Part shown: positions 7,702-15,802 of the stretch, one piece after another
Layout of the letters: the number at the start of each line of letters is the position of its first letter
Numbering within the stretch: position 1 is the stretch's first letter
Made by a program: the position numbers and the translations under genes
NCBI RefSeq assembly: GCF_002159765.1
Contig: NZ_NFJH01000001.1
Coordinates: forward strand, 186,001 to 250,000
Direction of reading: 5' to 3'
DNA: 64,000 nucleotides
Source of the DNA: Collinsella sp. An268
Lineage (GTDB): Bacteria; Actinomycetota; Coriobacteriia; Coriobacteriales; Coriobacteriaceae
The notes under the pieces: generated by a model
The model's database searches: none
Told to the model about the DNA's origin: nothing
What the model saw: only the letters and a program-made list of their open reading frames with translations

Positions 7702-8517
7702 ATGTCGATCATCACGGTGCTGCTCATCGTCATCGTGGCCTTCCTCGCCGGTATGGAGGGCGTGCTCGATGAGTTCCAGTTCCATCAGCCCCTCGTGGCC
7801 TGCACGCTCATCGGCCTCGTGTCGGGGCATCTTCCCGAGGGCATTCTCCTCGGCGGCTCGCTGCAGATGATCGCCCTCGGTTGGGCGAACGTCGGCGCAG
7901 CCATCGCCCCCGATGCGGCGCTCGCGTCAGTCGCCTCGGCGATCATCATGGTGCTCGCCCTCGACGGCGGCACCACGAACGCCACCGATGCCGTCAACAC
8001 CGCCATCGCGCTCGCGGTTCCGCTCTCGGTAGCCGGTCTGTTCCTCACCATGATCTGCCGCACGCTCGCTATCCCCATCGTGCACATGATGGACGCCGCG
8101 GCGGAGAAGGGGAACTTCCGCACGATCGAGTTCCTGCAGATCGTCGCCATCGCCATGCAGGGCGTGCGCATCGCCATCCCCGCGGCCGTGCTCTGCTTCG
8201 TTCCGCCGCAGATCGTCACCGATGCGCTCAACCTCATGCCGCCCTGGCTTTCCGGCGGCATGGCCGTCGGCGGCGGCATGATCGCCGCAGTCGGTTACGC
8301 GATGGTCATCAACATGATGGCCACCCGCGAGGTCTGGCCGTTCTTCGCCATCGGCTTCTGCCTCGCCGCGATCAGCCAGCTCACGCTCATCGCCCTCGGC
8401 GTCATCGGCATCTCGCTCGCCCTCATCTACCTCGGCCTTAAGGACCTGGCCAAGCAGGGCGGTGGCGGCGGCGGCTCGGGTGACCCGCTCGGCGACATCC
8501 TCGATGATTACGAGTAG
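7702..8517 (+). CDS. manY: PTS mannose-family EIIC component
   Basis: This 271-residue integral membrane protein forms the sugar channel with IID. It is hydrophobic throughout and shows the family signature near residues 35-55 (GLVSGHLPEGILLGGSLQM), followed by several membrane helices. A glycine-rich stretch near the C terminus precedes an acidic end. The start at 7702 has an AGGAGGT site 5 bases upstream, and only 13 bases separate it from manX. It is about the normal length for the family. Confidence 0.95.
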   Translation: MSIITVLLIVIVAFLAGMEGVLDEFQFHQPLVACTLIGLVSGHLPEGILLGGSLQMIALGWANVGAAIAPDAALASVASAIIMVLALDGGTTNATDAVNTAIALAVPLSVAGLFLTMICRTLAIPIVHMMDAAAEKGNFRTIEFLQIVAIAMQGVRIAIPAAVLCFVPPQIVTDALNLMPPWLSGGMAVGGGMIAAVGYAMVINMMATREVWPFFAIGFCLAAISQLTLIALGVIGISLALIYLGLKDLAKQGGGGGGSGDPLGDILDDYE

Positions 8518-8535
8518 GAAGGGAGGCGCATTCAC

Positions 8536-9456
8536 ATGGCAGAGAACAAAGTGACCCTGTCCCGCAAAGATCGTCTGGCGGTGTGCTGGCGCCATCAGTT
8601 CCTGCAGGGCTCGTGGAACTACGAGCGCATGCAGAACGGCGGCTGGTGCTATTCGATCATCCCCGCCATCAAGCGGCTCTACAGCTCGAAAGAGGACCGC
8701 GCCCAGGCGCTCAAGCGCCATATGGAGTTCTACAACACCCATCCGTACGTCTCCGCTCCGGTCATGGGCGTGACCCTCGCCCTCGAGGAGGACCGCGCCA
8801 ACGGCGCCGCCATCGATGACGTCGCGATCCAGGGCGTGAAGGTGGGCATGATGGGCCCGCTCGCCGGCGTCGGCGACCCCGTCTTCTGGTTCACGCTGCG
8901 CCCCATCCTGGGCGCGCTCGGCGCCTCGCTCGCGCTGTCGCAGAACATCATGGGCCCGCTGCTGTTCTTCTTTGCGTGGAACATCATCCGCATCGCGTTC
9001 CTCTGGTACACGCAGGAATTCGGCTACAAGGTGGGCACCTCCATCACCAAGGACCTGTCGGGCGGCCTCATGGGCAAGATCACCGAGGGGGCGTCCATCC
9101 TCGGCATGTTCATCATCGGCGCCCTGGTGGAGCGCTGGGTGTCCATCAGCTTCACGCCGATCGTCTCGAAGGTGCAGCAGCAGGCGGGCACGTTCATCGA
9201 CTGGGCGAATCTGTCGCCTGGCTCCGAGGGCATCCGCGAGGCGCTTACGCAATACGCATCGCTGGGTTCCGCCGCGCTTGACGAGTACAAGGTGACCACG
9301 CTTCAGGCGAACCTCGACTCGCTCATCCCGGGCTTGGCGGCCGTCGGCCTCACGCTTCTGTGCTGCTGGCTCCTCAAGAAGAAGGTCTCGCCGATCATGA
9401 TCATCCTGGCGCTCTTCGCCGTGGGCATCATCGGCAGGGTCATCGGTATCATGTAG
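8536..9456 (+). CDS. manZ: PTS mannose-family EIID component
   Basis: This 306-residue protein is the IID half of the mannose-family permease. The N-terminal half is the typical amphipathic region (WNYERMQNGGWCYSIIPAIKRLY, here split by position at about residues 28-50), with NTHPYVSAPVMGVTLALEE and the GPLAGVGDP loop at about 95-115. The C-terminal half carries membrane helices and ends with a hydrophobic helix. It follows manY by 18 bases with a GGGAGG site. Mannose-family IID proteins also serve as receptors for class IIa bacteriocins and phage lambda in other species. Confidence 0.95.
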   Translation: MAENKVTLSRKDRLAVCWRHQFLQGSWNYERMQNGGWCYSIIPAIKRLYSSKEDRAQALKRHMEFYNTHPYVSAPVMGVTLALEEDRANGAAIDDVAIQGVKVGMMGPLAGVGDPVFWFTLRPILGALGASLALSQNIMGPLLFFFAWNIIRIAFLWYTQEFGYKVGTSITKDLSGGLMGKITEGASILGMFIIGALVERWVSISFTPIVSKVQQQAGTFIDWANLSPGSEGIREALTQYASLGSAALDEYKVTTLQANLDSLIPGLAAVGLTLLCCWLLKKKVSPIMIILALFAVGIIGRVIGIM

Positions 9457-9472
9457 GCTATCGTTGCACGTG

Positions 9473-9518
9473 CGGGGCGGCGCCTTGGTGCGCCGCCCCG
9501 CCCGCTAGAGAGGGCGGC
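9473..9518 (+). promoter_or_regulatory. Overlapping alternative hairpins between manZ and manO
   Basis: A perfect 11-bp stem (9473-9483 with 9490-9500, loop CTTGGT) follows manZ without a T tract. Part of its right arm (GCCGCCC, 9492-9498) can instead pair with GGGCGGC at 9512-9518, a region that overlaps the ribosome binding site of the DUF956 gene. The two pairings exclude each other. Function is inferred: message stabilisation or lowered translation of the last gene. Confidence 0.5.
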
Positions 9519-9523
9519 ACCCC

Positions 9524-9895
9524 ATGGCGCAATCGCAGAACACCCGGGTCGACTTCACCATCAAGGCCACGAGCTACCATGGGCTCACGACCTATGGCGA
9601 CGTCATGGTGGGGGACCGCGCCTTCGAGTTCTACAACGAGCGCAACGTCGACGATTTCATCCAGATCCCCTGGAGCGAGGTCGACCACGTCGCCGCCTCG
9701 GTCCTCGCGAAGGGGCGCACCATCGCGCGATTCGCGGTCTTCACCAAGGGCGGCGCCTCGTTCTCGTTCTCCACGAGGGACAACAAGCGGACTTTGCGCG
9801 CCATGCGCGAGCACCTCGACCCCGACCAGCTGGTCAGGTCCCCTTCGTTTTTCGAGGTGGCCGGCCGCGGCCTCAAGAGCCTCATCTCCCGCTGA
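9524..9895 (+). CDS. manO: DUF956 family protein (ManO-like), PTS accessory
   Basis: This 123-residue cytoplasmic protein belongs to the DUF956/ManO family, whose members are almost always encoded last in mannose-family PTS operons. It starts with a polar stretch, then TIKATSYHGLTTYGDVMVGDRAFEF-like sequence (residues about 11-36), and ends with a basic amphipathic segment (FEVAGRGLKSLISR). In lactic acid bacteria ManO is linked to regulation of the mannose operon, but its mechanism is not established. It lies 67 bases after manZ behind a hairpin, so it is probably expressed at a lower level from the same message. Confidence 0.85.
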   Translation: MAQSQNTRVDFTIKATSYHGLTTYGDVMVGDRAFEFYNERNVDDFIQIPWSEVDHVAASVLAKGRTIARFAVFTKGGASFSFSTRDNKRTLRAMREHLDPDQLVRSPSFFEVAGRGLKSLISR

Positions 9896-9944
9896 GGTCG
9901 CAACGGGGCCCGCTTGACCCAAACATTCAAGGTTCGATGGAAAC

Positions 9945-9974
9945 TTTAACGTTTCTGCCCGGTTACGGTACACT
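9945..9974 (+). promoter_or_regulatory. Candidate promoter for the mltG operon
   Basis: TTTAAC (9945-9950) and TACACT (9969-9974) are spaced by 18 bases in a locally AT-rich patch of the gap between DUF956 and mltG. The transcript would have a leader of about 50 bases. Confidence 0.45.
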
Positions 9975-10027
9975 GATTCTGACCCCACGGTCACCGATAT
10001 GTTCATTTGCGTTGGTAAGGGGAACCA

Positions 10028-11278
10028 GTGGCAACCGATAACCGCCAGAACACGCGTCCCGCCTCCGGGGGAGCGGCACGTCCGCAGGGAACGCGCTTCA
10101 AGACGAACGCCGCGCCGCAGGGCGGCTCCTACCGTCCGTCGTCCTATGGGCGCCCGGCAACCGGCGGGGCGGGGTCCCATGCGCGCCCGTCCGCACGCTC
10201 CGGGCACGTCCAGCCCGCGTATGTGCGCCCCTCCGCACAGAAGAAGACCTCCCCGGTGCCGGTCATCATCGCCGTGGTCGTCGCCATCGCCGTCGTGGCG
10301 GGGTTCCTGATCTTCGCGCTGCCCGCCATCACCGGTATGTTCGTGGGCGGTCAGGAGGCCGAGCAGGTCGAGGCGGGCGTCGAGGTGCAGGTGTCCATAC
10401 CCGAGGGCTCGTCGGGCGATCAGATAGCGAGCATTCTCTCCGAGGCGGGCGTCATCCCCGACCCGCAGGATTACTACGCTGCCGTCAAGGCGCAGAACGC
10501 CGACATGCAGCTCAAGCCCGGAGACTACCTCTTCACCACCCTGCAGGACCCCGACGAGGTCGTCACCCAGCTCATCGCCGGCCCCAATGTCGCGGGCGTG
10601 ACCCTCACCATCCCCGAGGGCCTCACTGTGGCGCAGACGGCGTCGCGCGTCGAGGAGGTCTACGGTATTCCCGCCGCCGACTTCGAGGCGCAGGCGAAGG
10701 CGTCCGCCTACGTGGCCGACTACCCCTTCCTCGAGGGCGTTGCCGATGATTCTCTCGAGGGATTCCTGTATCCCAAGACCTACACCTTCTCGGGCACGCC
10801 CACGGCAGACACCGTCATCCGCGCCATGCTCGACCAGTATCAGGCCGAGGTCGCCTCTGCGCTCGACTTCGAGAGCGCGCGCAGCCTCGTGAGCGAGCGC
10901 TACGGCATCGACATGAGCGACTACGACTTCCTCATCCTCGCCTCCATCGTCGAGCGCGAGGGCCTCGACGACGAGCAGCGCGCCAACGTCGCCTCCACGT
11001 TCTACAACCGCTTGGAGATCGGCATGGCGCTGCAGAGCGATGCGACGATGATGTACGTTACCGGGGGAGAGGTGACCGCCGAGGACCTCAAGCAGGAGAG
11101 CCCGTATAATACCTACCTGAACCAGGGTCTCACGCCGACGCCCATCTGCGCGCCGTCGCTCAATTCCATCCAGGCGGTGCTCGATCCGCCGGATACGAAC
11201 TACCTGTACTTCTTCATCACCCATGATGAGGTGTACTTCTCCGAGACCTACGACGAGCATCGGCAGTCGTATGAGTAA
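10028..11278 (+). CDS. mltG: Endolytic peptidoglycan transglycosylase MltG
   Basis: This 416-residue single-pass protein cleaves nascent glycan strands in the wall. An N-terminal cytoplasmic region of about 75 residues is rich in Arg, Pro, Gly and Ser. A membrane helix follows at about 77-100, then a LysM-like subdomain and the YceG catalytic domain. The catalytic glutamate sits in ASIVEREG (Glu309), and the later ALQSDATMMY segment is typical. The GTG start has AAGGGGA at good spacing. It heads a tight run with yqeG, a shikimate kinase and an AroB-like gene; the mltG-to-aro order is a familiar actinobacterial and firmicute context. Confidence 0.95.
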   Translation: MATDNRQNTRPASGGAARPQGTRFKTNAAPQGGSYRPSSYGRPATGGAGSHARPSARSGHVQPAYVRPSAQKKTSPVPVIIAVVVAIAVVAGFLIFALPAITGMFVGGQEAEQVEAGVEVQVSIPEGSSGDQIASILSEAGVIPDPQDYYAAVKAQNADMQLKPGDYLFTTLQDPDEVVTQLIAGPNVAGVTLTIPEGLTVAQTASRVEEVYGIPAADFEAQAKASAYVADYPFLEGVADDSLEGFLYPKTYTFSGTPTADTVIRAMLDQYQAEVASALDFESARSLVSERYGIDMSDYDFLILASIVEREGLDDEQRANVASTFYNRLEIGMALQSDATMMYVTGGEVTAEDLKQESPYNTYLNQGLTPTPICAPSLNSIQAVLDPPDTNYLYFFITHDEVYFSETYDEHRQSYE

Positions 11279-11284
11279 GGGAGC

Positions 11285-11785
11285 ATGATGTCGTTTCTCA
11301 CCCCGGGCCGTTACGTCGCCCGTGTTGAGCTGATAGATCTGGACGAGCTGTGGCGGCAGGGCAAGCGCGCCCTGCTGCTCGACCGCGACAACACCTTGGT
11401 GCCGCGCGACCGTCGCGACGCCCCCGCCTCGGTGGCGGCATGGCTCGATGCGGCGCGCGCCCGGGGCTTCTCGCTCTACATGGTCTCCAACAACTGGCAT
11501 CGCGACCATGTGGAGCGCTCGGCGAGCCAGCTCGGCCTCGGCGCCATCTGCTTCGCGTGCAAGCCGCTGCCCTTCGCCCTCGAGCGCGCCCTCAGGCACC
11601 TGGGCGTGTCGCGCGACGAAGCGGTCATGATCGGCGACCAGCTGTATACCGACGTGTGGGCGGGCAACTTCGCCGGCATCGATTCCATCCTCGTTAAGCC
11701 GCAGGCCACCGCCGATCTCTGGTACACCAAGATCTTCCGTATCTTCGAGCGGCGCGCGCTTAAGGGCGTTCCCTGCGAGGAGTAG
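11285..11785 (+). CDS. yqeG: YqeG family HAD-IIIA phosphatase
   Basis: This 166-residue protein is a HAD-superfamily hydrolase of the YqeG/YrfG class. The nucleophile motif is LLLDRDNTLVPRD near residue 35, the second motif contains the Ser/Thr of YMVSNN near 65, and the final acidic motif is IGDQLYTDVWAGN near 115. Relatives include mitochondrial phosphatidylglycerophosphate phosphatase, but the bacterial substrate is not settled. The ATG at 11285 is followed directly by a second ATG. It lies 6 bases after mltG and 3 bases before the shikimate kinase gene, so it shares their message. Confidence 0.9.
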   Translation: MMSFLTPGRYVARVELIDLDELWRQGKRALLLDRDNTLVPRDRRDAPASVAAWLDAARARGFSLYMVSNNWHRDHVERSASQLGLGAICFACKPLPFALERALRHLGVSRDEAVMIGDQLYTDVWAGNFAGIDSILVKPQATADLWYTKIFRIFERRALKGVPCEE

Positions 11786-11788
11786 CAG

Positions 11789-12358
11789 ATGGGGCAAGCG
11801 TTCGAGGAGGCGGGGGCGCCGCCGCCGGCACCCTTTACCAAGCACGGCTGCGACCATATCTTCTTCATCGGGTTTCTCGGGGCGGGCAAGTCGACGCTCG
11901 CCCGCAACCTGGGCGGTATGTTTCGACGTCCGTACGTGGACACGGACCGTTTGGTGGAGCGCCAGTGCGGCAAGAGCATCGCGCGCATCTTCGCCCAAGA
12001 GGGGGAGGCGTCGTTTCGGCGCCGTGAGACGCGCGTGCTCCGCGGACTGGCACGGGAGCAGAGCCTTTTGGTATCCTGCGGCGGGGGCATCATCGAGACG
12101 CCGGTGAACATCCGCCTCATGCATGAGATGGGTACGGTGGTCTACCTCGAGGGCGACCTCGCCGACTCGCTGCGGCAGATCCGTTCTGTCGCCGCGCGCC
12201 CCGACTTCAAGTCGCGCAAGCATGCGGCGCGGCTGTTCGAGCACCGACGGCCGCTGTACGAGCAGGCTGCCGACCTCAGAATCGATATCCGCGGCAAATC
12301 GTTCGAGGACGTCTCGTACCGATGCGCCGAACTGCTTTTGGAGCGTGGTCTGATATGA
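11789..12358 (+). CDS. aroK: Shikimate kinase (stand-alone paralogue)
   Basis: This 189-residue P-loop kinase phosphorylates shikimate at the 3-hydroxyl. The ATP site is intact (GFLGAGKST, residues 28-36). The shikimate-binding residues are present: Asp51/Asp53 in YVDTDR, Arg77 in FRRRE, and the CGGG turn at 97-100. The lid and the RRPLY arginine toward the C terminus are also kept. It carries an N-terminal extension of about 20 residues rich in Ala and Pro. A second shikimate kinase domain is fused to AroE in the cluster at 23346-24650, so the genome encodes two. It overlaps the AroB-like gene by 4 bases. Confidence 0.93.
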   Translation: MGQAFEEAGAPPPAPFTKHGCDHIFFIGFLGAGKSTLARNLGGMFRRPYVDTDRLVERQCGKSIARIFAQEGEASFRRRETRVLRGLAREQSLLVSCGGGIIETPVNIRLMHEMGTVVYLEGDLADSLRQIRSVAARPDFKSRKHAARLFEHRRPLYEQAADLRIDIRGKSFEDVSYRCAELLLERGLI

Positions 12359-13455
12359 CGATAAAGCGACAGCTGCTGAACTTCGGGGGCAGGAGCGTCG
12401 ACTTCCGCGTGGGCGCCGAGGCCCTCCATGATTTCAGCCGTGTGCTGCGCGGCACGGTGGGCATGCCCGTGCACGCCCTTGTGATATCGGGCGCCACGGT
12501 GGAGGACGACGTGCTCGAGCGCGTGAGGCGCGAGGTCATCGACGCCGGCTTCGACCTGACCGTGTGGCGCGCCCCCGCCTCCGATGAGGCGATGACGCCC
12601 GCCTCGCTCACCGCGGCGCTTGCGGCGATCGCCCAGGCGGGGATCACCGCGGACGATGTCATCGTGGGGCTGGGCGACGTCGCCGCGACGTCCCTCACCT
12701 GCTATGCGGCGCGCCTGTGGTGCGGCGGCACCCCGGCCGTGCTCGTCCCGACGTGTCTTGAGGGCATGGTGACCGCGGCTACGGAGGCACTGCCCCTCGC
12801 TGTTCCCGGCTGCGATACGCGGGTCGGGCGCCGGCCCGAGCCGGCAATGGTCTTCTGCGACCTGTCGCTTCTCGACGGGCCCGCGGATCCGGCGGGTACC
12901 GTGCCCATGCTCGGCGCCGCCCTCGCCGACAGCAAGCGCTCCTGGGAGCGCCTGAAGGCGCAGGCCCCCCGTCTGGGGAAGGGTGACCCCGCGGCCATTC
13001 TCGATGTGCTCTGCATCGCTCAGACGGCGCGACGGGCTGTGGTCGCCTCGGCGAATCCCTCCGCGCGCCACGGCCTGCTGTACGGTGTGACGACGGCGCG
13101 CGCGCTCGATGCCGCCCTGCGCGCCCAGGGGCGCGAGGTCCCTTGGTGGCATCTGCTTGCTGAAGGCATGCGCTTCGAGGCGCGCCTCGCAACCGAGGCC
13201 GGCAAGCTCCCGGTGGACGAGGTGTTCGACCAAGACGATTGCCTCGAGGACCTCGGCGTCGCCGAGCTTGCCTTCACGCTCGATGCCGATTCGTTTATCG
13301 AGGCGATCGAGCGCGAGAACGCCCGCTGGGCGAACCGACTCTTCTTCGCGCTCCCTAAGGCCTTCGGGACCATTCGCCTCACGAAGGTGGACGACGAGGT
13401 CCTCAGGCGCCATGCCGAGGCCTATCTCGCCTCTCGCGCCGAGCTCGCAGGCTAG
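12355..13455 (+). CDS. AroB-like (dehydroquinate synthase fold) protein lacking catalytic residues
   Basis: This 366-residue protein aligns along its length with 3-dehydroquinate synthase but has lost its chemistry. The NAD-binding GGGxxGD loop of the true AroB in this window is replaced by GLGDVAATS. The VPTSLLAMVDSSVGGK segment is VPTCLEGMVTAATEAL here, without the Asp and Lys. The metal-ligand regions (GCGEVIKHA, FGHSIGHAIE, HGTSVAMGM in the true enzyme) lack the expected Glu and His residues; only a generic LLAEGM match remains. The frame is intact, starts by ATGA overlap with aroK, and has normal codon use, so it is retained rather than decayed. It is either a repurposed protein or a pseudoenzyme. 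Confidence 0.8.
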   Translation: MTIKRQLLNFGGRSVDFRVGAEALHDFSRVLRGTVGMPVHALVISGATVEDDVLERVRREVIDAGFDLTVWRAPASDEAMTPASLTAALAAIAQAGITADDVIVGLGDVAATSLTCYAARLWCGGTPAVLVPTCLEGMVTAATEALPLAVPGCDTRVGRRPEPAMVFCDLSLLDGPADPAGTVPMLGAALADSKRSWERLKAQAPRLGKGDPAAILDVLCIAQTARRAVVASANPSARHGLLYGVTTARALDAALRAQGREVPWWHLLAEGMRFEARLATEAGKLPVDEVFDQDDCLEDLGVAELAFTLDADSFIEAIERENARWANRLFFALPKAFGTIRLTKVDDEVLRRHAEAYLASRAELAG

Positions 13456-13496
13456 CTTCCCGCCCGGCGCGCCCATCGCCCGGCCCGCGGTTTCTC

Positions 13497-13526
13497 GTTG
13501 CGGCGGGCGACTGCAGGCGGTATCCT
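13497..13526 (+). promoter_or_regulatory. Candidate promoter for the M24 aminopeptidase gene
   Basis: TTGCGG (13497-13502) and TATCCT (13521-13526) are spaced by 18 bases in the 102-base gap before the gene at 13558. The gap otherwise holds only GC-rich sequence. Confidence 0.45.
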
Positions 13527-13557
13527 CGTTCGGGTACCTACGAGAAAGGAACATCCC

Positions 13558-14688
13558 ATGGCTGACATTGTTTCCGGTCCCGCGGCGCGTCTTGCACGCG
13601 TGTGCTCCCTCATGGACGAGCGCGGCTACGACGGCATGGTCGTCCGCGACGAGGCGAACCTCCGCTGGCTCACGGGGGCCCGCGGCGTCTTCGATTTCAC
13701 CGGCGAGCTCCCGCACTGCGCCTTCATCACCCGCGACGCCGCATTCCTTCACACCGACTCGCGCTACTTCAACAGCTTTGCCGAGCATATGCCCGCCGAT
13801 CACCCCTGGGCCATCGATATGGACGGCTTCGACATCCCGCGATGGACGGCGGAGCGCGCCCGCGATGCACGGTGCCGCACGATCGCCGTCGAGGACACGA
13901 TGGAGCTCGCGTTCTACCGCGGGCTCACGCGCTCGCTCGAGGACGTATCCGTTGCCTGCTCCATCGCCGAGATGCATGCCGACCTGCGCCGGATGCGCGC
14001 GGTGAAGGACGAGGAGGAGATCGCGCTCATGCGCGCCGCCCAGGCCATCACCGACGCCGCCTTCGCCCATATGCTCACCTTCATCAAGCCCGGTCTCACC
14101 GAGAAGGAGATCAAGCAGGAGCTCGAGCGCTATATGTTCGCCCAGGGAGCCGACGGCCTCGCGTTCGACACCATCGTCGCCTCGGGCCCCAACACGGCGA
14201 ACCCCCACGCGATCCCCTCAGACCGCGTGGTCGAGAAGGGCGACTTCGTGCTCATGGACTACGGTGCGCGCCTCGGTGACTACGATTCCGACATGACCCG
14301 CACGGTCGTCTTGGGCGAGCCCACGCCCGAGCAGCGCAAGATCTACGACCTCGTGCAGCGCACGCACGAGGAATGCGCTCGCGCCATCCACGGCGGCGTC
14401 GACGGCAAGGACGTTCACGAGCTCTCCGTGAAGATCATTTCCGACGCGGGCTACGGCGACTACTACGGCCACGGGCTCGGTCACGGGGTGGGCATCGATA
14501 TCCATGAGATGCCCAACTTCGGCCGCCGCAGCAACACGGTAGAAGCCGGTGCGGTCATCACCGTCGAGCCCGGCGTGTACCTGCCCGGGGTGGGGGGCGT
14601 GCGCCTGGAGGACTACGGTCTGGTGACCGAGAAGGGTTTCGAGCCCTTCACCACGAGCCCGCACGAGCTGCAGGTCATCGCCTGCTAA
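13558..14688 (+). CDS. pepP: M24 family metallopeptidase, Xaa-Pro aminopeptidase type
   Basis: This 376-residue cytosolic enzyme removes N-terminal residues before proline. An N-terminal creatinase-like domain (about 1-130) precedes the pita-bread catalytic domain. The five metal ligands are visible: Asp in LMDYGAR, Asp in DSDMTRT, His in GHGLGHGVG, Glu in TVEPGVY and Glu in RLEDYG. The ATG at 13558 has GAAAGGA 8 bases upstream; an upstream in-frame extension lacks such a site. It lies between the aroK/aroB-like pair and efp, the usual place for this peptidase in many Gram-positive genomes. Confidence 0.93.
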   Translation: MADIVSGPAARLARVCSLMDERGYDGMVVRDEANLRWLTGARGVFDFTGELPHCAFITRDAAFLHTDSRYFNSFAEHMPADHPWAIDMDGFDIPRWTAERARDARCRTIAVEDTMELAFYRGLTRSLEDVSVACSIAEMHADLRRMRAVKDEEEIALMRAAQAITDAAFAHMLTFIKPGLTEKEIKQELERYMFAQGADGLAFDTIVASGPNTANPHAIPSDRVVEKGDFVLMDYGARLGDYDSDMTRTVVLGEPTPEQRKIYDLVQRTHEECARAIHGGVDGKDVHELSVKIISDAGYGDYYGHGLGHGVGIDIHEMPNFGRRSNTVEAGAVITVEPGVYLPGVGGVRLEDYGLVTEKGFEPFTTSPHELQVIAC

Positions 14689-14757
14689 CGGTCCCGGGGC
14701 GCTCGCGCGCACGTTATGGAATCCGGCTTTGGACGGGTGCCTCCGTGCGCCTAAGAG

Positions 14758-14763
14758 TATACT
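14758..14763 (+). promoter_or_regulatory. Candidate -10 box for efp
   Basis: TATACT lies 64 bases before the efp start, in the AT-rich patch of the 139-base gap. The nearest TTGGAC (14729-14734) is too far upstream to be a standard -35. Confidence 0.4.
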
Positions 14764-14827
14764 TTTTAAGATTGTAAGGATTACGACCGCGCCGGTGCGC
14801 GCGCGTCGGACAGCAGAAAGGTGTTCC

Positions 14828-15391
14828 ATGGCATCCATCACCACCGCCGACTTCAAGAACGGCATCGGCCTGCGCATCAAGGACAAGGTCGTCACCATCG
14901 TCGAGTTCCAGCACGTCAAGCCGGGCAAGGGCGGCGCCTTCGTCCGCTATAAGACCAAGGACCTTAAGACCGGGCGCGTCGTCGAGCAGACCTGCAACGC
15001 CGGCACCAAGTTTGAGAGCGTGACGCTCACGACCACCGAGATGCAGTATCTCTACAATGACGGCGACCACTATTACTTCATGAACATGGAGACCTACGAC
15101 CAGGTCCCCGTGCCCGTCGATTTTATCGGCGACAATGCCAAGTGGCTGAAGGAGAACGACATCTGCCAGCTCCTGTACGCCGACGACGAGCTCATGGGCG
15201 TCAACCCGCCGATGTTCATCGAGGTCGAGATCACCCAGACCGACCCCGGCTTCAAGGGCGATACCGTCCAGGGCTCCACGAAGCCCGCCACCATCGAGAC
15301 CGGTGCCACCATCCAGGTGCCGATGTACCTCAACCAGGGTGATATGATTAAGGTCGACACGCGCGACGGCAAGTTCGTCAGCCGCGTGTAG
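14828..15391 (+). CDS. efp: Translation elongation factor P
   Basis: This 187-residue protein relieves ribosome stalling at polyproline. It has the three beta-barrel domains of EF-P, with KOW-like domain I, and the tip loop VKPGKGGAFVR with Lys34 at the position modified in other bacteria. The C-terminal signature is present near residues 150-175. No modification enzyme gene is in this window. The ATG at 14828 has an AGAAAGG site and matches the family start. It follows the M24 peptidase gene but has its own AT-rich promoter region. Confidence 0.97.
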   Translation: MASITTADFKNGIGLRIKDKVVTIVEFQHVKPGKGGAFVRYKTKDLKTGRVVEQTCNAGTKFESVTLTTTEMQYLYNDGDHYYFMNMETYDQVPVPVDFIGDNAKWLKENDICQLLYADDELMGVNPPMFIEVEITQTDPGFKGDTVQGSTKPATIETGATIQVPMYLNQGDMIKVDTRDGKFVSRV

Positions 15392-15436
15392 TTAGCCGCC
15401 CATCGACTGAGCCCCTGAGGAGAAATGAGGGAGACC

Positions 15437-15799
15437 ATGTCACACGAGATTATCGTTTCGGGGATCGGCATCGCGCCCGAGGTCATCAGCGTCATCGTCT
15501 CGCGCGCCGCTGAGGAGGTCGAGGGCGTCGCCTCGGTGGGCGAGAAGAACCTCGCCTCCAACCTCGTCTCCATGTTCTCGACGCGCAGCGCTCCGGCGGC
15601 TCCGGCGGTCGAGGCCACCGTCACCGCCGACGACCGCCTTGCGGTCACCGTGCGCCTCGTGGTGTTCTTCGGCTATCCGTTCAAGAAGCTCGCCGAGTCC
15701 GTCCGCTCCGCCGTCGCGCACGCCATCGACGCCCAGGTGGGCGTCGGCGTGGCCCGCGTTGACGTGTGCATCGACGGCCTCGTGTTTCCCAAGGAGTAG
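15437..15799 (+). CDS. Asp23/Gls24 family envelope stress protein
   Basis: This 120-residue protein belongs to the Asp23 (DUF322) family. It starts MSHEIIVSGIGIAPEV, then has the typical VISRAAEEVEGVASVG-like segment at about 15-35 and the VTVRLVVFFGYPF strand near 75. Family members accumulate at the membrane in alkaline shock or act in envelope homeostasis. The start at 15437 is preferred because GAGGGAGA lies at proper distance; an ATG at 15425 is too close to its own site. It is 45 bases after efp and 3 bases before nusB, an arrangement common in Gram-positive bacteria. Confidence 0.88.
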   Translation: MSHEIIVSGIGIAPEVISVIVSRAAEEVEGVASVGEKNLASNLVSMFSTRSAPAAPAVEATVTADDRLAVTVRLVVFFGYPFKKLAESVRSAVAHAIDAQVGVGVARVDVCIDGLVFPKE

Positions 15800-15802
15800 C
15801 GC

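Noticed and set aside
9458-12244. Minus-strand open frame of about 928 codons opposite DUF956, mltG, yqeG and aroK
   Set aside because: It crosses four plus-strand genes with clear family motifs and intergenic regulatory sequence, and has no recognisable domain.
12355-13455. Annotation as a working 3-dehydroquinate synthase
   Set aside because: The NAD loop, substrate lysines and metal ligands are missing, and a complete AroB exists at 28252-29367.
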